The position numbers and the translations under genes were made by a program. A stretch of DNA of 7,958 nt, taken from NCBI GenBank assembly GCA_045640725.1, contig JAZUFN010000168.1, positions 1 to 7,958 on the forward strand, in the 5' to 3' direction. Positions 6,172-7,958 of the stretch are shown here, piece by piece. This stretch comes from RGIG3528 sp045640725 (GTDB taxonomy: Bacteria > Bacillota > Clostridia > Lachnospirales > Lachnospiraceae). Position 1 is the stretch's first letter. Each line of letters starts with the position of its first letter. The notes under the pieces are model-generated. The model saw only the letters and a list, made by a program, of their open reading frames with translations. It did not search any database and was not told the origin of the DNA.

Positions 6172-7578
6172 TTACTCCTGTCCGTTCCAGCAGTAAGTGC
6201 ACATTTTACATTTATCAATGCCTACAGCATCAAGCATATCGTCAAGTCTGTTGAAGCGAAGGCTGGTAAAGTGAAGCTCTTTTCTGATCTCCTCTACCAT
6301 CTGCTCATATTTCTCAGAGTCAGGGTCAGAGTACTCTTTCAGGATTTCATCTGTCACGTTACCATTTTCCAGGCGAGCAATAACACGTCTGGTAATAAGC
6401 TCCATTTCACTGGTGGATCTGGAGAAATTCAGGTATTTGCAGCCGTAAAGAAGTGGAGGACAAGCAGGTCTGATATGCACTTCCTTTGCACCACTTTCGT
6501 ACAAAAATTCTGTAGTTTCACGAAGCTGCGTGCCACGTACGATACTGTCATCAATAAGCAGCATGCTCTGATTCTCAATAAGGTCATCAACAGCAAGAAG
6601 CTTCATTTTGGCGATTAAGTTTCTCTGGCTCTGGATAGTGGGCATAAATGAACGTGGCCAGGTAGGCGTATACTTGATAAACGGTCTGGAGAATGGTACC
6701 CCTGACTCGTTAGCATAGCCTACAGCGTGAGCCGTACCTGAATCCGGTACACCTGCAACAATGTCAGGCTTTACGTTATCGCGTCTGGCCATGCGCTTTC
6801 CACATTCGTAACGCATTTTTTCTACGCTGATGCCTTCATAAGAACTGCTGGGATAGCCGTAGTAAATCCAAAGGAAGGTACAAATCTTCATGTCTGTACC
6901 GGGCTTTCTCAGTGTAACACAATTATCTGCCGTAAGTGCCACGATTTCTCCGGGGCCCAGCTCTTTGTAAGGTTTATAGCCAAGATTTTTAAAGGAAAAA
7001 TTCTCAAAAGCTGCGCAAAAAGCACCATCTTTTCTGCCGATTACCACCGGAGTTCTGCCTTTATTGTCACGGGCTGCATAGATACCGTTTTCATTTAAAA
7101 GAAGCAGAGAAAGGGAACCTTCAATCATATCCAGCGCATAGCTGATACCTTCAATCAGATTGTCCTTCTGATTGATAAGTGCTGCCACCAGCTCTGTAGC
7201 ATTGATGTCACCGCCGCTCATTTCAAGGAAGTGAGACTGACCGGTGGTAAACACCTGCTCCACCAGCTGTTCAACATTATTTATCTTAGAAACTGTAGTA
7301 AGGGCATAGGTGCCGTGATGAGAACGTACAGTCAGGGGCTGTGGCTCAAAATCGGAAATACAACCGATACCGTAGTGGCCCTTCATATTCTGCACTTCTT
7401 TGTCGAATTTGGTACGGAACGGAGCATTCTCGATATTATGGATAGCACGATTAAAACCGTTTTCTCCAAGAACCGCCATACCGCCTCTTCTGGTACCCAG
7501 ATGAGAATGGTAGTCAACACCGAAAAATAAATCAAATACACAATCTTCTTTAGATGCAACGCCAAAAAATCCGCCCAT
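6172..7578 (-). CDS. PurF-like amidophosphoribosyltransferase lacking the glutaminase nucleophile
   Basis: Canonical PurF makes 5-phosphoribosylamine from PRPP and glutamine, the first step of purine synthesis, through an N-terminal Ntn glutaminase and a C-terminal phosphoribosyltransferase. Here (468 residues from the chosen start) the synthase half is intact: VPDSGT near 277-282, a YTPTWPRSF/PTIQSQRNL segment near 304-320 and the PRPP loop LLIDDSIVRGTQ at 340-351. Cysteines at 233, 380, 457 and 460 match the usual Fe-S ligand pattern, with an extra Cys463. The glutaminase half is altered. The start reads MGGFFGVAS where active PurF has MCGIFG, so Cys1 is Gly, and the AHNGNL oxyanion loop appears as ALTTVSKINN. 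Ammonia rather than glutamine, or another amine, may be the donor; this is inference. The start at 7578 is chosen because AAAGGA lies six bases upstream, while the ATG at 7593 has none. It is transcribed alone. Confidence 0.93.
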   Translation of the reverse strand: MGGFFGVASKEDCVFDLFFGVDYHSHLGTRRGGMAVLGENGFNRAIHNIENAPFRTKFDKEVQNMKGHYGIGCISDFEPQPLTVRSHHGTYALTTVSKINNVEQLVEQVFTTGQSHFLEMSGGDINATELVAALINQKDNLIEGISYALDMIEGSLSLLLLNENGIYAARDNKGRTPVVIGRKDGAFCAAFENFSFKNLGYKPYKELGPGEIVALTADNCVTLRKPGTDMKICTFLWIYYGYPSSSYEGISVEKMRYECGKRMARRDNVKPDIVAGVPDSGTAHAVGYANESGVPFSRPFIKYTPTWPRSFMPTIQSQRNLIAKMKLLAVDDLIENQSMLLIDDSIVRGTQLRETTEFLYESGAKEVHIRPACPPLLYGCKYLNFSRSTSEMELITRRVIARLENGNVTDEILKEYSDPDSEKYEQMVEEIRKELHFTSLRFNRLDDMLDAVGIDKCKMCTYCWNGQE

Positions 7579-7584
7579 ACGTTT

Positions 7585-7590
7585 TCCTTT
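7585..7590 (-). promoter_or_regulatory. Ribosome binding site deciding the purF-like start
   Basis: AAAGGA on the minus strand lies six bases before the ATG at 7578-7576. The longer reading frame starting at 7593 would place this site inside the coding region and leaves CTTAAT before its own ATG, which does not resemble a Shine-Dalgarno. This makes MGGFF the true N-terminus, exactly where active PurF enzymes carry their Met-Cys. Confidence 0.8.
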
Positions 7591-7623
7591 CATATTAAGG
7601 ACTATTGTCCGAATCTATGTAAA

Positions 7624-7652
7624 AGTATATCTGCTATGGCCGGATTTTGCAA
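7624..7652 (-). promoter_or_regulatory. SigA-type promoter of the PurF-like gene
   Basis: On the minus strand TTGCAA (7652-7647) and TATACT (7629-7624) are separated by exactly 17 bases. Transcription should begin near 7617, giving a leader of about 38 bases that contains a small GGAC-AATA-GTCC hairpin (7599-7610). The leader is too short for a purine riboswitch. Just upstream of the -35, the plus strand carries the eight-base direct repeat CTTATAAA at 7663-7670 and 7672-7679. It may be an UP-like AT-rich element or an operator, which is inference. Confidence 0.72.
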
Positions 7653-7702
7653 TCAATTCTGTCTTATAAAACTTATAAATAATCGTTAAGTTGCGGCTAC
7701 CA

Positions 7703-7750
7703 TTAAGTAAAAGGAAGTTGACGCTGAGAAACGTCCCTCTGTCAACTTCC
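7703..7750 (-). terminator. Terminator-like hairpin ending the hairpin-rich segment
   Basis: The ten-base arms GGAAGTTGAC and GTCAACTTCC (7713-7722 and 7741-7750) are perfect inverted repeats with an 18-base loop that holds a further GAG/CTC pairing. On the minus strand the hairpin is followed by TTTTACTT, as in an intrinsic terminator; on the plus strand no T run follows. It therefore probably ends a minus-strand transcript coming from the right. The T run is short, so efficiency is uncertain. Confidence 0.6.
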
Positions 7751-7779
7751 ATATGGATGTGGATAGGCACTGCGGGCGC

Positions 7780-7820
7780 TGTCGCAAGGTGGCTGCTCAG
7801 CAGCCGGATCCCTTGCGACA
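7780..7820. repeat. Nested inverted repeat, 10-base outer arms
   Basis: TGTCGCAAGG (7780-7789) and CCTTGCGACA (7811-7820) are perfect inverted repeats. Nested inside them GGCTGC and GCAGCC (7791-7796 and 7800-7805) form a second stem around the loop TCA. Together they make a long, nearly continuous hairpin with a small asymmetric bulge. Confidence 0.85.
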
Positions 7821-7825
7821 TCAGT

Positions 7826-7849
7826 CGAACAAGTGCTTGCACTTGTTCG
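7826..7849. repeat. Perfect 11-base inverted repeat
   Basis: CGAACAAGTGC (7826-7836) and GCACTTGTTCG (7839-7849) are separated by only two bases, giving a near-perfect palindrome. As RNA it would form a stem of ten pairs closed by a CTTG-type tetraloop. It begins five bases after the previous hairpin. Confidence 0.85.
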
Positions 7850-7888
7850 CATACCCTGCCGGGGAGGGGGATTTGGTCTCGCGACACC

Positions 7889-7920
7889 GGAATACGCGCG
7901 CCATTCTGGCTTCGTATTCC
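7889..7920. repeat. Inverted repeat with 8-base arms and inner stem
   Basis: GGAATACG (7889-7896) and CGTATTCC (7913-7920) pair perfectly, and GCC/GGC (7900-7902 and 7908-7910) continue the stem after a small asymmetric bulge around the loop ATTCT. Just upstream the TCGCGA palindrome (7878-7883) could form a further weak element. Confidence 0.8.
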
Positions 7921-7941
7921 TACGCTCGGTCCGCGCCTAAC

Positions 7942-7958
7942 AGATGCCACCGGCATCT
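7942..7958. repeat. Inverted repeat at the right edge
   Basis: AGATGCC (7942-7948) and GGCATCT (7952-7958) are perfect inverted repeats around ACC. The window ends at the last base, so the stem may extend further or belong to a larger element. Confidence 0.75.

Larger units (their letters stand above)
7703..7958 (-). other. GC-rich, hairpin-dense noncoding segment (structured RNA or palindromic repeat element)
   Basis: This stretch contains no convincing gene. It holds five successive inverted repeats, listed separately, within about 250 bases, and is visibly richer in G and C than the genes around it. A frame can be read through it on the minus strand, but it has no recognisable protein features and runs straight through all the palindromes. 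The strand is assigned only because the last hairpin has its T run on the minus strand. It may be a structured RNA ending in a terminator, a dispersed palindromic element, or the end of a mobile element continuing beyond the window. I recognise no known RNA family. Confidence 0.5.

Noticed and set aside
7579..7593. Upstream ATG that would add MKGKR to the PurF-like protein.
   Set aside because: No Shine-Dalgarno precedes it, while the ATG at 7578 has AAAGGA at ideal distance and matches the family N-terminus.
7579..7623. Possible purine riboswitch before the PurF-like gene.
   Set aside because: The predicted leader is about 38 bases with one four-pair hairpin, too short for a purine or PRPP aptamer.
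7615..7956. Minus-strand frame of 113 codons upstream of the PurF-like gene.
   Set aside because: It reads through every hairpin and the terminator-like element, has no ribosome site or family features, and overlaps the purF-like promoter; it is better explained as noncoding.
1..7958. CRISPR arrays, tRNA or rRNA genes, transposase genes.
   Set aside because: No regularly spaced direct repeats, no tRNA- or rRNA-like sequence and no transposase-like protein were seen; the palindromic segment at the right edge could still border a mobile element outside the window.

Overview
The window reads as ordinary chromosome from a low-to-moderate GC Firmicute of class Clostridia, most likely Lachnospiraceae-like. 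The grounds are strong AGGAG-type ribosome binding sites, SigA-type promoters with 17-base spacers, T-tailed intrinsic terminators, the ispF-cysE-cysS-mrnC gene order, and a PurF paralogue beginning MGGFFGVAS. The taxon is an inference from these traits. Every gene I can support lies on the minus strand, so transcription runs from right to left, and TGA is used as a stop.

Layout, in the direction of transcription. (1) Positions 7958-7703 form a GC-rich stretch with no convincing gene. It is packed with at least five perfect or near-perfect inverted repeats and ends in a terminator-like hairpin followed by T residues. It is either a structured RNA or a dispersed palindromic element that continues beyond the right edge. 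(2) A promoter at 7652-7624 drives a single PurF-like amidophosphoribosyltransferase (7578-6172), closed by a strong terminator (6163-6116). Its phosphoribosyltransferase half and Fe-S cysteines are intact, but the N-terminal cysteine nucleophile of the glutaminase half is replaced by glycine. (3) A promoter at 6109-6081 starts a tight four-gene operon: a lipoprotein, a signal-peptide protein with one C-terminal membrane helix, an L-fucose/arabinose-isomerase-fold protein, and a 66-residue acidic protein. It ends at the terminator 3168-3134. (4) The next promoter (3133-3105) abuts that terminator and begins the housekeeping block ispF-cysE-cysS-mrnC, which runs off the left edge inside mrnC.

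The fourth block links isoprenoid precursor synthesis (IspF), the first committed step of cysteine synthesis (CysE), charging of tRNA-Cys (CysS) and 23S rRNA maturation (Mini-RNase III). It matches the Bacillus ispD-ispF-gltX-cysE-cysS-mrnC block with ispD and gltX missing. IspF carries an unusual C-terminal tail with a cysteine cluster. The third block is the least understood: two exported, surface-attached proteins of unknown function share a transcript with a cytosolic sugar-isomerase-like protein. The points most worth following are the nucleophile-less PurF, the hairpin-rich segment upstream of it, the mixed four-gene operon, and the IspF tail.
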